From: Nocardioides mangrovicus
GTDB lineage: Bacteria > Actinomycetota > Actinomycetes > Propionibacteriales > Nocardioidaceae
Reading direction: 5' to 3'
Length of the DNA stretch: 64,000 bases
Assembly (NCBI RefSeq): GCF_003674065.1
Contig: NZ_RDBE01000001.1
Span: 519,614-583,613 of the forward strand
Of this stretch, positions 62,001-64,000 are shown piece by piece. The notes beneath the pieces are model-generated. The model was given only the letters and a program-made list of their open reading frames with translations. It had not been told where the DNA came from and searched no databases. Positions within the stretch are counted from its first letter, which is position 1; each line of letters starts with the position of its first letter. Both the position numbers and the translations under genes were made by a program.

Positions 62001-64000
62001 GCGACTTCGAGGCCGCACGACCGGCGCCCCGGCCCGGGCGGCCGCGCGGCGGCCGCCGTCGACCCAGCCCGCTGCTGATGACGGCGCTGGTGCTGGTGGT
62101 GCTGTTCCTCCTGCTGTCGCTGTTCACCAGCATCTGGACCCAGAAGCTGTGGTTCCAGAGCATCGGCTTCGGGTCGGTCTACGGCCGGCTCCTGGCCACC
62201 CGCATCGGGCTGTTCGTGGTCTTCGGGCTGGTCATGGCCCTCGTCGTCGGCGTGAACCTGTTCCTGGCCTTCCGGTTCCGCCCGCTGTTTCGCCCCAACA
62301 CCCCCGACCAGGCCAACCTGGAGCGCTACCGCGAGGTGGTGACCCCGCTGCGGCGGGCGCTGCTGGTGGCGGTCGCGGCGGTGCTGGGCATCTTCGCCGG
62401 CATCTCGGCCACCGGGCAGTGGCGCACCTACCTGCTGTGGCGCCACCGGCAGTTCTTCGGCCAGGAGGACCCCTACTTCCACCGCGATATCGGCTTCTAC
62501 TTCTTCTCCCTGCCCTGGTTCCACTACCTGGTCGACTTCCTCACCACGGCCCTGGTGATCGGGCTGATGGCGGCCGTGCTGGTGCACTACCTCTACGGCG
62601 GCATCCGGCTCACCGGTGGCCAGCGGTTCACCGGTGCGGCGCAGGTGCAGACCTCGGTGCTGCTGGGCCTGCTGCTGCTGCTGAAGTCCGGCGACTACTA
62701 CCTCGACCGGTTCGACCTGACCACCAACCAGGGCAGCCTGATCACCGGCATGACCTACGCCCGCGACCACGCGGTGCTGCCCTCGAAGAACATCTTGATG
62801 TTCATCGCGCTGATCTGCGCGCTGCTGCTCTTCGCCAACGTCTTCCGTCGCACGTGGCTGCTGCCCGGCGTCGGCATCGCGCTGCTCGCGCTCTCCTCGA
62901 TCCTGCTCGGGGTCATCTGGCCGACCGTGGTGCAGAAGCTGCAGGTCAACCCGTCGGTGGCGGACAAGGAGGCGCCCTACATCCAGCGCAACATCACCGC
63001 CACCCGCGCCGCCTACGACGTAGGCGACTCCAAGGTCACGCAGTACGACGCGTCCTCGACGCTGACCAACGACAAGCTCGCCGAGGACACCGCCTCGCTG
63101 CCCGGCATCCGGCTGGTCGACCCGCAGGTGGTGCGCCCGACCTTCGAGCAGCTGCAGCAGATCCGCGGCTACTACTCGGTGCCGAACGTCCTCGACGTCG
63201 ACCGCTACGACGTCAACGACCGCGAGCGCGACGTCGTCGTCGCCGCCCGCGAGCTCAACATCAACGGCCTGCCCGACGCCCAGAAGAACTGGACCAACGA
63301 GCACACCGTCTACACGCACGGCTACGGGATGATCGCGGCCTACGGCAACCAGCAGAACGCCGACGACAAGCCGGTCACCGACAACCAGGGCAACCCGGTC
63401 TTCGCCGAGTACGACCTGCCGCCCAAGGGCCAGCTGGGCAAGTACGTGCCGCAGATCTACTACGGCGAGCAGAGCCCGACGTACTCGATCGTCGGCAAGC
63501 CCGAGGGCACGAAGTCCGTCGAGCTCGACACCCCCGACGCCAACGGCTCGGGCAACTCGCGCACCAACACCTACGACGGTCCCGGCGTCTCGATCGGCTC
63601 CACCTTCCACAAGCTGCTCTACGCCATGAAATTCGGCGACACCAACATCCTGCTCTCCAGTCGGGTCAACTCGGCCTCGAAGATCCTCTACGACCGCTCC
63701 CCGCGCGAGCGGGTGCAGAAGGTCGCCCCCTGGCTGACGGTGGACTCCGACGCGCTGCCGTCGGTGGTCAACGGTCGCATCGTGTGGATCCTCGACGGCT
63801 ACACCACCAGCGACAAGTACCCGCTCTCGGAGTCGCGCTCGCTCAAGGAGATGGTCGACGACCGGCTGAACCCACGCTCGGCGTTCGCCACGCTGCCGAC
63901 CGACCACATCAACTACATGCGCAACGCGGTCAAGGCCACCGTCGACGCCTACACCGGCAAGGTCACGCTCTACGCCTGGGACGAGTCCGACCCGCTGCTC
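61997..64000 (+). CDS. UPF0182 family membrane protein (3' truncated by the window)
   Basis: GTG 61997 opens a frame that runs 668 codons to the window end. The first 320 residues have about seven transmembrane helices (LLMTALVLVVLFLLLSLF, FVVFGLVMALVVGVNLFL, and so on). The large following domain, with DPQVVRPTFEQLQQIRGYYSVPNVLDVDRY and YGEQSPTYSIVG, is the UPF0182 signature and lies outside the membrane. It is homologous to Rv3193c, of unknown function. Its C-terminal part is missing. Confidence 0.92.
   Translation, partial: MSDFEAARPAPRPGRPRGGRRRPSPLLMTALVLVVLFLLLSLFTSIWTQKLWFQSIGFGSVYGRLLATRIGLFVVFGLVMALVVGVNLFLAFRFRPLFRPNTPDQANLERYREVVTPLRRALLVAVAAVLGIFAGISATGQWRTYLLWRHRQFFGQEDPYFHRDIGFYFFSLPWFHYLVDFLTTALVIGLMAAVLVHYLYGGIRLTGGQRFTGAAQVQTSVLLGLLLLLKSGDYYLDRFDLTTNQGSLITGMTYARDHAVLPSKNILMFIALICALLLFANVFRRTWLLPGVGIALLALSSILLGVIWPTVVQKLQVNPSVADKEAPYIQRNITATRAAYDVGDSKVTQYDASSTLTNDKLAEDTASLPGIRLVDPQVVRPTFEQLQQIRGYYSVPNVLDVDRYDVNDRERDVVVAARELNINGLPDAQKNWTNEHTVYTHGYGMIAAYGNQQNADDKPVTDNQGNPVFAEYDLPPKGQLGKYVPQIYYGEQSPTYSIVGKPEGTKSVELDTPDANGSGNSRTNTYDGPGVSIGSTFHKLLYAMKFGDTNILLSSRVNSASKILYDRSPRERVQKVAPWLTVDSDALPSVVNGRIVWILDGYTTSDKYPLSESRSLKEMVDDRLNPRSAFATLPTDHINYMRNAVKATVDAYTGKVTLYAWDESDPLL

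Overview
The window is about 64 kb of a high-GC actinobacterial chromosome. GTG starts and 4-base ATGA/GTGA gene overlaps are frequent. Gene content includes a WhiB7-type regulator, a mycoredoxin, AdnAB-type helicase-nucleases, UvrD2, a PPA1309-family protein and a UPF0182 membrane protein. All of this fits the Nocardioides/Propionibacteriales neighbourhood. That placement is inferred from gene content, since no rRNA is present.

Region 1 (1-4.3 kb) holds the 3' part of moeZ, a secreted trypsin-like protease, an alkyltransferase-like repair protein that overlaps a GT2 glycosyltransferase tail to tail, and a thiol peroxidase. Region 2 (4.3-16.3 kb) is the most striking part. A leftward set of allH-, fdrA/allF- and DUF1116/allG-like genes faces a PucR regulator, a UraA-type pyrimidine permease, a three-subunit molybdenum hydroxylase with a CoxG-like protein, and an amidase-signature enzyme. 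Region 3 (27.5-29.6 kb), set apart by unrelated genes, adds carbamate kinase and a barbiturase/cyanuric acid amidohydrolase-family enzyme. Read together these genes suggest a complete, ATP-yielding oxidative pyrimidine route. Uracil would be imported, oxidised to barbiturate and opened to ureidomalonate. The AllFGH-like transcarbamylase would then phosphorolyse ureidomalonate to malonamate plus carbamoyl phosphate. The amidase would release malonate and ammonia, and carbamate kinase would make ATP. E. coli AllFGH acts on oxalurate, which is ureidomalonate minus one CH2. A TGGCAA-N3-TTGCCA-like motif near three of the transcription starts could link the two loci.

Between these loci (16.3-27.4 kb) lie an SDR epimerase, a PlsC acyltransferase, an AbiEi/DUF559 nuclease-like gene framed by three copies of a 48-bp palindrome, hydantoinase A/B subunits, an SMP-30 lactonase, a cupin, a lysine-rich secreted protein and a two-component system. 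A fourth, divergent copy of the palindrome lies in frame inside the allH-like gene.

After the barbiturase (29.6-38.2 kb) come a WYL regulator, a DinB-pentapeptide-DinB fusion, an operon of threonine synthase-like enzyme, AbgT transporter and M20 amidohydrolase, a twice-frameshifted membrane-protein pseudogene, a Uma2 nuclease-like gene and a family III CoA-transferase. From 38 to 64 kb the gene content resembles the mycobacterial Rv3202c-Rv3193c block: adnA-adnB, nudC, mycoredoxin, uvrD2, whiB7 with an apparent leader-peptide/attenuator region, an ABC1 kinase, an E1/cyclodehydratase-like protein, a DUF2342 metalloprotease, a PDZ-Lon protease, PPA1309 and UPF0182. Local insertions in this block are deoD, an MprF-like gene, a crotonase, a PHP phosphoesterase with an upstream cluster of DnaA-box-like sites, PadR, moaE and others.
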